Assembly (NCBI RefSeq): GCF_013090115.1
Contig: NZ_JABFNN010000031.1
Span: forward strand, 124,001 to 188,000
Length of the DNA: 64,000 nucleotides
From: Flagellimonas amphidinii
Lineage (GTDB): Bacteria > Bacteroidota > Bacteroidia > Flavobacteriales > Flavobacteriaceae
Direction: 5' to 3'
Shown here: piece by piece, positions 1 to 8,623 of the stretch
Numbering within the stretch: position 1 is the stretch's first letter
Layout: each line of letters begins with the position of its first letter
Notes under the pieces: generated by a model
The model's database searches: none
What the model was told of the DNA's origin: nothing
What the model saw: only the letters and a program-made list of their open reading frames with translations
Made by a program: the position numbers and the translations under genes

Positions 1-272
1 TTCATAATCACTCAAGGTAACTTTGTTTAGGTTAAAAGCTCGTTATTATTAAGATACCGATAATTCGAACAATATCGTAACAATTGTGTTCTGACTTTAT
101 TCGTATTTGACAAGATGGCCCATTTCTTATGTGAATTCCCCAATATATTGTTTAAAAACAGCATAGACCATTTCCTGTGGTTTTCAAACAAGGAAACCAA
201 AGCTTTGCATGATTCTTTTTTAACGGGACTTCATTTCAGTGTTATTTGAGATGAATTTAAAACTGACGTAAA
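1..272. other. Intergenic region at window start
   Basis: No gene is supported in these 272 bases. All three forward frames close quickly at the left edge, and there is no recognisable tRNA or strong terminator. A short inverted repeat, CGATA with TATCG about ten bases apart, lies near 57-77. The region presumably carries the promoter of the S41 peptidase gene, but I could not find a convincing match to the Bacteroidota -7 element TAnnTTTG. Confidence 0.5.
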
Positions 273-1682
273 ATGAGATATAAAATAAAAGTTCTGGCCC
301 TATTATTTATTGCCCTTATGCTGACAAAGCTTGAGGCGCAAGAGTTAACCAGAAATGAAATAAGGTCGATCACCCAGGACATTATTCAAACCATAGATGA
401 GAATTATATTATTCCCGGTTTGAAAGAAAAGATCGTAAAAACCATTCAATCCAATCTGGAAAGCGGCAAATACGATAACATTACCTTAAAAAGTGAATTT
501 GAGGAAAAGATGACCAAAGATTTAAAGGCCATTAGCAACGATGGTCATTTGTATCTGGTCACCAATGAAGAAACCGCTGCTTCCAAAAAGAATCCAAGGC
601 GACAAATGATGCGTAGCATGCCAGACCCGAGTGCTTTTAAGGATTTACTTACCTATAAAATGCTCGATGACAATATTGCCTATTTAGATGTGCCGATGTT
701 TGGCCCGTTGGAATATTTAAAAGAAGATTTGAATGCCTATTTAGAACTTTCAAAGTCTGCCGATGCACTTATTATTGATGTTCGTAAATGTCCTGGTGGT
801 TCAGGAGAGACAACAGCTTATTTAGCTGGTGGATTTGTTGCGGAGCCCACACTCTTAACTACCTATCATAGTAAAGATGGTGCTATGGAATCGCATTCCG
901 CAAAGACGGATTATGGTGCAATTAATCAGAATAAGCATGTTTATGTGCTTACCAGCGAAAGAACGGGTTCTGCTGCCGAAGGTTTTGCGTTTTACCTGCA
1001 GCAATTGGGCAGGGTCACGGTCGTGGGTATGCAAAGTGCCGGTGCAGGCAGAAGCAATCAATTTTTTCCTATTGGTAAGGATTTTAGCCTATCGGTTTCA
1101 ATCAGAACGTCTATTACGCCGAATGGTAAACAGTTTCAAGGGGTTGGAGTAACCCCAAATATTGTGACTCCGACAAAAAATGCATTGAATCAAGCTAGGA
1201 TTGAAGCACTTTTAAGATTGAGAGAAAAAAATCCTACCCAAAAAAAGGAGTATGACCAATTGATTTCAGAAGTGGGACAACCTAAGATGAAGTTGCCTCC
1301 TTCGGAAATAAAGGAAATAGAAAAAGTGGTCATGGGATACATTGAAAACTTCTTTGAGAATAAAACGGATGAAATGTTCGGCTATTTGCACCCCCAATTG
1401 GCCAAGCGGGGCATCTCCAAAAAGCGTGGTGAAGACCAGCTCTTCTTTCAGAATATGACCAATGAAGAATTAAAGAGCATGTTGGGCAAGAAAAAACCGC
1501 TATCTACGGACAAACAGCAAAATGTTGTCGAAATTCTGGACACATTTTATAACACGGCCAGTGTAAGATTAAAAACAGGATATCCAGACAAAATGGAATG
1601 GATAGAATATATCCATTTGTGTAAGCTGGACAATGAGTGGAAAATAGTGAATATAATATGGGACTATTTTCCAAGGAAGTAA
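273..1682 (+). CDS. Secreted S41-family peptidase with C-terminal NTF2-like domain
   Basis: Probable periplasmic or secreted serine protease of family S41 (tail-specific protease / IRBP type). Residues 1-22 form a signal peptide ending LEAQ. An N-terminal helical domain (about 25-100) resembles the IRBP N-domain. The catalytic S41 core covers about 125-310, with the conserved IDVRKCPGG stretch (168-176) and the nucleophile region TGSAAEG, where Ser233 is the expected catalytic residue. No PDZ domain is evident. Residues about 355-469 look like a lumazine-binding/NTF2-like domain, a fusion common in Bacteroidota hydrolases. It is the first gene of a + strand hydrolase cluster; a relic of a serine hydrolase lies just downstream. 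The physiological substrate cannot be read from sequence. Confidence 0.85.
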   Translation: MRYKIKVLALLFIALMLTKLEAQELTRNEIRSITQDIIQTIDENYIIPGLKEKIVKTIQSNLESGKYDNITLKSEFEEKMTKDLKAISNDGHLYLVTNEETAASKKNPRRQMMRSMPDPSAFKDLLTYKMLDDNIAYLDVPMFGPLEYLKEDLNAYLELSKSADALIIDVRKCPGGSGETTAYLAGGFVAEPTLLTTYHSKDGAMESHSAKTDYGAINQNKHVYVLTSERTGSAAEGFAFYLQQLGRVTVVGMQSAGAGRSNQFFPIGKDFSLSVSIRTSITPNGKQFQGVGVTPNIVTPTKNALNQARIEALLRLREKNPTQKKEYDQLISEVGQPKMKLPPSEIKEIEKVVMGYIENFFENKTDEMFGYLHPQLAKRGISKKRGEDQLFFQNMTNEELKSMLGKKKPLSTDKQQNVVEILDTFYNTASVRLKTGYPDKMEWIEYIHLCKLDNEWKIVNIIWDYFPRK

Positions 1683-1693
1683 TCAACTTCTGA

Positions 1694-1783
1694 GCAGCAG
1701 TCATTGTGCTTTCCAATTACGATCCGCCTACGGCATCAGATGTGGCAAATCGACTCATTGAAACTTTAAAAAAACAGTATTGA
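1694..1783 (+). pseudogene. 3' relic of a deleted S12-type serine hydrolase gene
   Basis: The gap between the S41 peptidase and the amidohydrolase encodes, in one frame up to a TGA at 1781-1783, a peptide containing VIVLSNYDPPTASDVAN. This is the typical C-terminus of S12/beta-lactamase-fold serine hydrolases (usual form VVLSNYDPPAA followed by an amphipathic helix), and it parallels the LIVLAN end of the intact paralogue at 3235-4767. An in-frame TGA at 1691-1693 precedes it and no start codon exists. The stop ends one base before the next ATG, as expected of an original tightly packed operon. I infer that the body of a serine hydrolase gene was deleted. The identification rests on a short motif only. 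Confidence 0.6.
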
Positions 1784-1784
1784 T

Positions 1785-3224
1785 ATGGTAAAGAAAATCC
1801 TACGAATAATAAAAAAAGTCTTGGTCTATTTAGGAATGCTATTGAGCCTTGTTCTAATTGTTCTTTTAGTATCGATTCCTGTTTCCAAGAAGGATGGAAA
1901 AATTCCTTACCAAGTTGGAACACATAAGGACACATACACTATTAAAAATGTCAACATTATCGATGTTGAATTAGGGATGGGGGATTATATACTTCCCAAT
2001 AGGGCCATTGTCGTTGAAAATGGACTTATAAAGAATATTGTTCCTGATTCAGTGATTTTGAGCTTGGAACATGAAACAATTGATGGCAAAGGGAAGTATG
2101 TTGTTCCTGGACTGGTAGATATGCATACCCATGTATTCGACCGTTCCGATTTAGCTATGTATTTAGGGTATGGCGTTACTAACGTCAGAAACATGATGGG
2201 CTTTCCCATGCATTTGCGATGGAGGGAACAAATTAAGAATGGTGAATATCCCGGTGCTACATTGTTTACGGCTTCGCCTACCCTAAATAGCGGAAATAAC
2301 ACAAGTCCATTTCATAAGAATATCAAAGGGACAAAAGAGGCAGCCGAAGCGGTAAAAAAGTACAAAATGGAAGGCTATGATTTTATCAAAATATACGACG
2401 GTTTGAACAAAGAGGAGTTTTCGGCTATTGTGGATGAAGCTGAAAGAAATAATCTTTATGTAGCAGGACATCCACCGCACGAAGTTGATTTCGATATTAT
2501 TCTGGGTGCCGGGCTTAATTCACTTGAACATGTTGAAGAATTGATCCAAGGACCAATGGCCTACGAACTCGATACTGTTTTGGGACGGAAAATAGTTCGA
2601 AAGATAAAAGCGCATAACTCAAGGGTGACCGTAACATTATCTCCATTTCATGCCATATACAAGGCAACCGTTGATGGCACACCCTTTTTGGATAGTATCC
2701 CCAAGGAGAAAATAAATCCATTTGTCCGTTTTATTGGGCATAGGCAACTTTCACAATGGGTGGGAACCAATGAAGGAGCTTATAAATGGAATACTGAAAA
2801 ATATCATTGTATGGAAGCCTTGGTGGGAATATTGAATGAAGAAGGAGTGGAACTATTGTTAGGAACTGATACTGGGCCTAGCCTCACCATTCCGGGAATA
2901 ACCTTGCATGATGAAATCGCTTTGCTTCATAAAAATGGAATTGCTCCAATTGATATTTTGAGGTCGGGAACAATAAATGCCTCCAAGGCTCTGGGATTGA
3001 ATAATGAGATAGGCTCTATAGCAATAGGAAAAAAAGCGGATCTATTGTTATTGGAAGAAAATCCATTGGATGCCCTATCGACCTTGAAGGAGCCAGTGAG
3101 TATTGTTAAGGATGGTGTTTTTTACACTAAAGACGATGTAAAACAGCTTAGGGGGCTCGGTGTCGATAAGTCCAATACCTATATGACCATTGGTAGGTTT
3201 TTAGATCATATTATCAAGAAATAA
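1785..3224 (+). CDS. Membrane-anchored amidohydrolase (imidazolonepropionase-like)
   Basis: Metal-dependent hydrolase of the amidohydrolase superfamily, probably facing the periplasm. A basic N-terminus and one transmembrane segment (about 12-32) form a signal anchor. Metal ligands are visible: HTH (His114, His116) after strand 1, Lys202 in DFIKIYDG (position of the carbamylated Lys), His229, His249 and Asp362 in LLGTDTGP. The small beta-sandwich domain is split between residues 50-105 and the C-terminus (ADLLLLEENPLDALSTL). Close families include prolidase-type and imidazolonepropionase-like amidohydrolases that cleave peptides or cyclic amides; the substrate is unknown. Only 10 bases separate it from the next serine hydrolase, so they are probably cotranscribed. 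Confidence 0.85.
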   Translation: MVKKILRIIKKVLVYLGMLLSLVLIVLLVSIPVSKKDGKIPYQVGTHKDTYTIKNVNIIDVELGMGDYILPNRAIVVENGLIKNIVPDSVILSLEHETIDGKGKYVVPGLVDMHTHVFDRSDLAMYLGYGVTNVRNMMGFPMHLRWREQIKNGEYPGATLFTASPTLNSGNNTSPFHKNIKGTKEAAEAVKKYKMEGYDFIKIYDGLNKEEFSAIVDEAERNNLYVAGHPPHEVDFDIILGAGLNSLEHVEELIQGPMAYELDTVLGRKIVRKIKAHNSRVTVTLSPFHAIYKATVDGTPFLDSIPKEKINPFVRFIGHRQLSQWVGTNEGAYKWNTEKYHCMEALVGILNEEGVELLLGTDTGPSLTIPGITLHDEIALLHKNGIAPIDILRSGTINASKALGLNNEIGSIAIGKKADLLLLEENPLDALSTLKEPVSIVKDGVFYTKDDVKQLRGLGVDKSNTYMTIGRFLDHIIKK

Positions 3225-3234
3225 GACAAAAGAG

Positions 3235-4767
3235 ATGAATTCAAATAAAAAAGAAAAAACCATATTGTTGAAAAAAACAGGTTTTATGACAATGTTATTG
3301 ATAGTATTCTCATTGTCGCTTCATTACGGTCAAGAAGGGTTAAAGTGGCCCAATACGCCAGCCTCCGAGGTGTTTCAGGACTTTATTAAAGCCTACAATT
3401 CTGGAAAGGAAAAAAAAGTAGAAAATTTTGTAAAAAAACACTACCAAAAAACCGATACCGAATATGTGTATAATAAGGTTGATACGTGGATGGATTATTT
3501 CTATCGTTTTGGCGAAGTAGCACCCCATTCCATATCCATCAACCAACCCAATGATTTGGAAGTTTGGCTGCAGGGCAAAACATCAGAAGCCTGGTTTGCC
3601 GTTGAGTTTGTGCTGGACAAAGAGCGTCATAAAATAAAAGGTACCGCCGTATTGCAAGGAGCTTTACCTGATGGGCTCAATTTAGGAAGTACGGATGATG
3701 ACGCATTGCTAAAGAAGTTTAAAACCTATCTAAAGGCAAATGAAGAAAAGAACCTTTTTCAGGGTACGGTGCTTTTACAAAAAGGAAATGAAGTGTTGAT
3801 TGACGAGGGCTATGGCTATAAAAATATTGACCAAAAGATAAAAAATACCAAAAACACTCGTATCGACTTTATGTCCATAACCAAGATGTTCACTGCGGTG
3901 GCGTGTTTGCAATTGGTACAACAGGGCGTATTGGATCTAAATGCCACAATTGACAAGTATCTGCCCGAACTTCCTGAACATATTGCTTCGCAAATCACCA
4001 TTGAAACACTATTGAACCATACCTCTGGATATGAATTAGATGGTATTGAGGGATTTAGGGAAGCACAGGACAAGGCGACTTCCATACAGGAAATGTATGC
4101 ATTACAGCTGAAATATTTACCAAAATGGGAACACTATCAAAGTTTTACACCCACAGGAAAATATGATTACACCAATGATTCCTTTGATTTGGCTGCGGTC
4201 ATTATTGAGAAGGTGACCAATATGAGGTTCGAAGATTATTTGAAGAAATACATTTTTGATATTGCCAAAATGACATATACATCGTTCGAAAGAGGTGGTG
4301 TGGCAAAGTCATATCGTTACTATTTGTCTGACAAAGGATTAAAAGAAGTGTCCCAATTTTACCCATCGGGATGGATTTCTGCAGCAGGGGGACTTGTGGG
4401 TACGACAGAAGATTTAAGATTGTTTTTCAACACGCTTATAAAAACGAACAAACTTTTGGATTATACCCATCGAAATATTCTGTTTACTCCTACAGTATAT
4501 GAATCTACAGCCTCTAATGTTTTTATGAATAATGATTTTATCTCTATAGATAGTAGTGAGCTTAAAGCAAAAAATAGCTATGGATTAGGGACTATTATTT
4601 CATATGATGCACAATTGAATATTGGACATGCAGGAGTTAGAAATGGTAGTTGCAGTGAATTAAGGTATTTTCCGGAATCTGATTATCTACTTATAGTACT
4701 CGCCAATAATAGAAATGGTGCTAAAAATGCTTACAACTTCTTTAAAAATAGTTTGCCTAGAGAATAA
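3235..4767 (+). CDS. Beta-lactamase-fold serine hydrolase with N-terminal extension
   Basis: Serine hydrolase of the S12 / class C beta-lactamase superfamily (Pfam Beta-lactamase). Residues 1-32 carry a hydrophobic export signal after a Lys-rich stretch. Residues about 43-150 form an extra domain, roughly one third of the protein, of a kind found on Bacteroidota serine hydrolases. The catalytic domain holds all three motifs: Ser214-I-T-Lys217 (SxxK), Tyr312-T-Asn314 (YxN) and His465-A-Gly467 (HxG). Members act as D-aminopeptidases, DD-peptidases, esterases or peptide hydrolases; sequence alone does not say which. It follows the amidohydrolase by 10 bases. Confidence 0.85.
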   Translation: MNSNKKEKTILLKKTGFMTMLLIVFSLSLHYGQEGLKWPNTPASEVFQDFIKAYNSGKEKKVENFVKKHYQKTDTEYVYNKVDTWMDYFYRFGEVAPHSISINQPNDLEVWLQGKTSEAWFAVEFVLDKERHKIKGTAVLQGALPDGLNLGSTDDDALLKKFKTYLKANEEKNLFQGTVLLQKGNEVLIDEGYGYKNIDQKIKNTKNTRIDFMSITKMFTAVACLQLVQQGVLDLNATIDKYLPELPEHIASQITIETLLNHTSGYELDGIEGFREAQDKATSIQEMYALQLKYLPKWEHYQSFTPTGKYDYTNDSFDLAAVIIEKVTNMRFEDYLKKYIFDIAKMTYTSFERGGVAKSYRYYLSDKGLKEVSQFYPSGWISAAGGLVGTTEDLRLFFNTLIKTNKLLDYTHRNILFTPTVYESTASNVFMNNDFISIDSSELKAKNSYGLGTIISYDAQLNIGHAGVRNGSCSELRYFPESDYLLIVLANNRNGAKNAYNFFKNSLPRE

Positions 4768-4854
4768 CCCTCCAAATAAGACCTATGAAGAGTACATAGA
4801 ATATTTGGGATGTGGTGCAAAGACGGTCAAATCACAACTTGATAGAAAAGAAAA

Positions 4855-6699
4855 ATGTCAAATAAAATCGTCAATATAATTTTTATACTGTTGCTCATGG
4901 GTAGCAATAATAGAGTCTTTGGACAGGATTTTGATCAATTGGAAGAATCCGTAGCTGTCATAATCAATAAGTATAATGTACCTGGTGCCAGTTACGCTAT
5001 AGTACTTAACGATTCTACGACGTATTCTTCTGGTGTAGGCAAAGTGTCCAATGAGATTGATAAACCTGTAAATGCAGATACCAGATTTAGGGTGGGTTCG
5101 ATAGCTAAAAGCTTCATTGCTTTAGGGTTGCTGAAACTACAGGAGGAAAAAAAGCTAAATCTGGATGCTAATCTGGTCGATGTGATTCCAGAAATAAAAA
5201 TAGATAATCCATGGGCCAAAGAGGCACCTATAACGATTCGGCACCTACTAGAACATACGGCCGGATTGAATGATATGGAGTTCAGCGAGATTTTTACGGA
5301 TGAACCCGAACTTTCTGTCATAAAGGCTATAGCGTTAACTCCGTCAGCATTAAAAGTAGAGCACAAACCTGGATTGTATTTCTCCTATTCAAATCCGGGA
5401 TATTTGCTGGCAGGATATATATTGGAGAAATACACGGAAGAGGATTATGACATCTTTTTGAAAAAGGAACTACTGGATTCCCTAAATATGTTCAATTCAA
5501 CATTTAAAGAAAAAAGCCTTCCGAAAGGCGAACAACCAATTGGGCATGTATTTCAGGGTAATAGGCCAGTTGCCAGTAAAAACAAGCAACAAATAAATAA
5601 ATGGGCTGGCAGTTTAGTAACTACATCTTCGGATATGGCCCATTTCCTCAGTTATTTAATCAAAAAGGACTCATCCAGTATTTTGAACGGGACATCATTG
5701 ATTGAAATGGAAACGTCCAAAACATCTTTGGCGGCGAGGCACAACATAGTAACAGGATATGGACTGGGCAACATGAAAAACACATATGATGGCCACCTTG
5801 TCCAAGGAAACCGGGGAGGTGGGTATAATCTACATGCAAGATATTTTTATATAAATTCCATTAAAAGAGGGTATTTTTTTGCACTAAATGCCTCCCATGG
5901 TGCCTGTGGTAGGGAGATTGATAGGTTGTTGTTTAAGTTTATAACCAATAATACGAAGAAATCATTTCTAGAGGAGGTAAATCCGAGTAAGATAGAAGTA
6001 GAACCTCTATTGGGCTTTTATAAATTGAAAACAAATAGAATAAGTCTTTTTAAGGGAGTAGATGATTTGATTTCGGGCATGGAATTGAGTTTTGAGGACA
6101 ATAGATTTCTGGCCAAAGAAGTTGGAGGTAAATCCAAAGAATTATATTTGGGTAATGAAAACAAGTACTTTTACAAAGGAAGTGCCACCTCTCATATATT
6201 GATTAAGGACATTGGTGGTGAAACGGTGTTTGTGGACACTAACAGTGGTGGACAGTATTACGTTAAGGGCAGTAAGGCATGGTTCTGGACAAAACGATTA
6301 TGCGTTATGTTTGGTCTGGTTATATCGATTATTTCACTTGTTCTTTTTCCGATGAAATGGCTTATTGGCAAGCTTAGGGGAAAGGGTTTTAACATCAAGA
6401 AGTTCGATTTTGTGCATCTTATACTCCCGTTGATATTGGTGTGCATCATGTTTATACCGACGACTGTAAACCTTCAGGATAGTGATAAACTTGGAAGTTT
6501 GAACTTCAGGACCCTCACCTTTTTTTGCTTGACATTATGTTATCCACTCCTTTCATTATATGGTTGGTTTTTGGGAAAATCAATATATAACGACTCAAGT
6601 AGGGCAAAAAAAGCTTTAATCGTTTTCACGACCTTATCAAGTTGTATGATTACTCTTTTCATGATAACCAATGGCTATGTGGGTGTTAGGCTTTGGTAA
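4855..6699 (+). CDS. Serine hydrolase with C-terminal four-helix membrane domain
   Basis: S12-type serine hydrolase fused to a membrane domain. A signal peptide ends near residue 24 (VFGQ). Motifs are Ser82-I-A-Lys85 and Tyr178-S-Asn180. The third motif, normally HxG within a GHGG stretch, appears as QGNRGGG, so the usual His seems replaced by Asn. Residues 380-470 form a beta-rich domain, followed by four predicted transmembrane segments near 482-500, 520-538, 553-575 and 588-608. This architecture (export signal, periplasmic hydrolase, C-terminal membrane bundle) is widespread in Bacteroidota and Firmicutes. The 87-base gap upstream contains no clear promoter. Confidence 0.82.
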   Translation: MSNKIVNIIFILLLMGSNNRVFGQDFDQLEESVAVIINKYNVPGASYAIVLNDSTTYSSGVGKVSNEIDKPVNADTRFRVGSIAKSFIALGLLKLQEEKKLNLDANLVDVIPEIKIDNPWAKEAPITIRHLLEHTAGLNDMEFSEIFTDEPELSVIKAIALTPSALKVEHKPGLYFSYSNPGYLLAGYILEKYTEEDYDIFLKKELLDSLNMFNSTFKEKSLPKGEQPIGHVFQGNRPVASKNKQQINKWAGSLVTTSSDMAHFLSYLIKKDSSSILNGTSLIEMETSKTSLAARHNIVTGYGLGNMKNTYDGHLVQGNRGGGYNLHARYFYINSIKRGYFFALNASHGACGREIDRLLFKFITNNTKKSFLEEVNPSKIEVEPLLGFYKLKTNRISLFKGVDDLISGMELSFEDNRFLAKEVGGKSKELYLGNENKYFYKGSATSHILIKDIGGETVFVDTNSGGQYYVKGSKAWFWTKRLCVMFGLVISIISLVLFPMKWLIGKLRGKGFNIKKFDFVHLILPLILVCIMFIPTTVNLQDSDKLGSLNFRTLTFFCLTLCYPLLSLYGWFLGKSIYNDSSRAKKALIVFTTLSSCMITLFMITNGYVGVRLW

Positions 6700-6753
6700 A
6701 TGTTTAATAGAGCAATGTCCTAAAGAATGAAATAAACGATTTGTTTTTTGACG

Positions 6754-7251
6754 ATGGCAGTACCCAATAACAAAGAAGAACTGATTTTTTCAATTAAGGA
6801 TTCATATGGAAAATTGAAATAGGATTTAAAATCCGTTCCTATGGAATGGATTTTAAAAAAGGAGTTGGAAGGGCACGCAAAGGGAGCTTTTATGAGCGTT
6901 TCCAATTTAGTGGCTTATTTGATTGGTTGGGGAGAACTTGTTTTAAAATGGAATCTAAAAAAAGAGAAGGGACATGATGTCGATTTTCCCGAAACGGGTT
7001 TTAAGTGGAATGAACTGGGAAAATTGGCCCAGAAATTTTACTCAGACTATGATCATCTAACCTATGATGAACTATTGCAAAGGTTGGATGCAACAGTAGT
7101 GCAAATATTGGATGTAATCGATATTTCTGACAATAGTGAACTATACGAAAAACCATGGTACGGAAAATGGACCATGGGCAAAATGATTCAATTGAATACA
7201 GTTTCCCCGTATAAAAATGCTAGAAACAGGATAAGGAAATGGGCAAGATAA
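6754..7251 (+). pseudogene. ClbS/DfsB-family four-helix gene interrupted by a TAG stop
   Basis: Reading from ATG 6754 gives MAVPNNKEELIFSIKDSYGK, the canonical start of the ClbS/DfsB (DUF1706, DinB-like four-helix bundle) family. A TAG at 6820-6822 then interrupts the same frame, and the family alignment continues immediately with DLKSVP and on to the end at 7251. The downstream open frame from ATG 6841 (136 residues) lacks helix 1, so a functional protein is doubtful. Family members include ClbS, a hydrolase protecting against colibactin. A sequencing error or stop read-through would restore a normal ~165-residue protein. Confidence 0.75.
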
Positions 7252-7405
7252 ATTGTTGACCAAATCTGACAGGTATCTCAAATGATATCACCGAAATCAT
7301 TCGCATAAGAAATAGAGCGTTTCACATCATAATCCCCATAAGATAAATTACGCTTTTTTGTGCCGAATACATTGCCTCTATTTTTAGGAATAAAAACATA
7401 TTCCC

Positions 7406-7870
7406 ATGAAAAAAACACTATTCTATTTTGTCTTACTTGTTGTGTCCGCTATGAATTCCATTTTCGCCCAGGATGACAAAACCCAGATTGAAGCGGTAAT
7501 TGCCAATTTTCAAAAAGGAATCGAGGCCAAGGACCTTGAAGGGTTTTTATCACTTTTTGTAGAGGGTCAAAAAGTCTCCTGGGTAGGCAATGGTTCTTAC
7601 GGTATTCAATTTGGCTCGCCTTCCAGTTTTATCAATATGCTCAAAATGACTGATAAAACTTATAGGGAAGACTTCCACAACATCGCCATTTGGAATGATG
7701 AATACATAGCTGTGGTCACTTTTGATTATGGTTTTTTTGGGAATGACAAACTTTCGAATTGGGGAAAGGAATCTTGGATGCTCATTAAGCAAAACGGGCA
7801 ATGGAAAATCACTTCGGTCAACTATTCCATGATACTGGCACATCAAGAAGAGTATCCATTTAAGAAATAG
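7406..7870 (+). CDS. Secreted NTF2-like (SnoaL-type) protein
   Basis: A 154-residue protein with a signal peptide (1-21, ending IFAQ). The remainder is a single NTF2/SnoaL-like alpha+beta barrel: helix QIEAVIANFQKGIEAKDLEGFLSLF, then strands ending in the typical GQWKITSVNYS. Such domains are used as small-ligand pockets or as oligomeric scaffolds, and the ligand is not predictable. It stands alone, with 154 bases before and 139 after, among serine hydrolases that also carry NTF2-like or extra small domains. Confidence 0.75.
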   Translation: MKKTLFYFVLLVVSAMNSIFAQDDKTQIEAVIANFQKGIEAKDLEGFLSLFVEGQKVSWVGNGSYGIQFGSPSSFINMLKMTDKTYREDFHNIAIWNDEYIAVVTFDYGFFGNDKLSNWGKESWMLIKQNGQWKITSVNYSMILAHQEEYPFKK

Positions 7871-8009
7871 ATTTCCAATACCAAGTACATTAAATCGTAA
7901 TAAGGTCTATGTACATTTCACATGTAAAAACATATCGCCTCACTTCATTTTAATACAATTTCACCTTTTCAGGCTTTAATTGTTTGTTGTTTTGGCAAAA
8001 ACATCAATC

Positions 8010-8594
8010 ATGAAGAGAACAATCAAGTTTTTGCTATTTTGCCTGTTGTGCAGCACATGGGCAAGGTCACAGGGATGGTTTGAAAGCCACCCCCTGTCAA
8101 TAAGTATGGGGAAAGAAAGTACCTCCATTCCTTTTTATAACACATTTACAGGACCATATCAACCAGCAATAGCCGCTAGCGTTGAGTTTAGTCACAGTGA
8201 GGGGAGTCATGGAAAACTCTTTCAAACAATAAATTTGGGCTGGTTTACTTCAAAGTTCAGTCATCAGGGGGCACATTTGTCCACTTTTTTTGGTTATCGG
8301 TACCGATTGGGATTTGGACTTTTTATGGATGCAGCGATTGAACTGGGGATTCAACAAAGCTTTCACAAAAGGGCCATCTTTGAACGTAATGAAACAGGGT
8401 TTGCCCAAGTTCGGGACAAGGGAACTTTGTTCGGACTTGCCGGTGGAAATGTATCTGTGGGCTATAACATTGGCTCTAGTGAACACCAATTGGATCTTTT
8501 TGTTGCGTATAGGCAAACTGTATTACTTCCTTATCCCGATATCGATGTGCTTCCGCAAGAATTCGTCAGTATAGGAACACGATTCACTTTATAA
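8010..8594 (+). CDS. Small outer-membrane beta-barrel protein (hypothetical)
   Basis: 194 residues. I chose ATG 8010, giving MKRTIKFLLFCLLCSTWARSQ, a good signal peptide, over an upstream TTG at 7980. The mature part is rich in alternating aromatic/Gly strands (for example GYRYRLGFGLFMDAAIELGIQQSF) and ends in FVSIGTRFTL, with the terminal alternating hydrophobic pattern typical of outer-membrane barrels. No named family is recognised. It lies 29 bases before the next serine hydrolase gene and may share a transcript with it. Confidence 0.65.
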   Translation: MKRTIKFLLFCLLCSTWARSQGWFESHPLSISMGKESTSIPFYNTFTGPYQPAIAASVEFSHSEGSHGKLFQTINLGWFTSKFSHQGAHLSTFFGYRYRLGFGLFMDAAIELGIQQSFHKRAIFERNETGFAQVRDKGTLFGLAGGNVSVGYNIGSSEHQLDLFVAYRQTVLLPYPDIDVLPQEFVSIGTRFTL

Positions 8595-8623
8595 TTAAAT
8601 CTTCATTCAAAAAACAGATTATC

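Noticed and set aside
4768..4854. An open frame spanning the gap between two serine hydrolase genes (contains NKTYEEYIEYLGCGAKTVKSQ)
   Set aside because: It has no start codon, overlaps both flanking genes out of frame and matches no family I recognise, so a relic cannot be supported as it can at 1694-1783.
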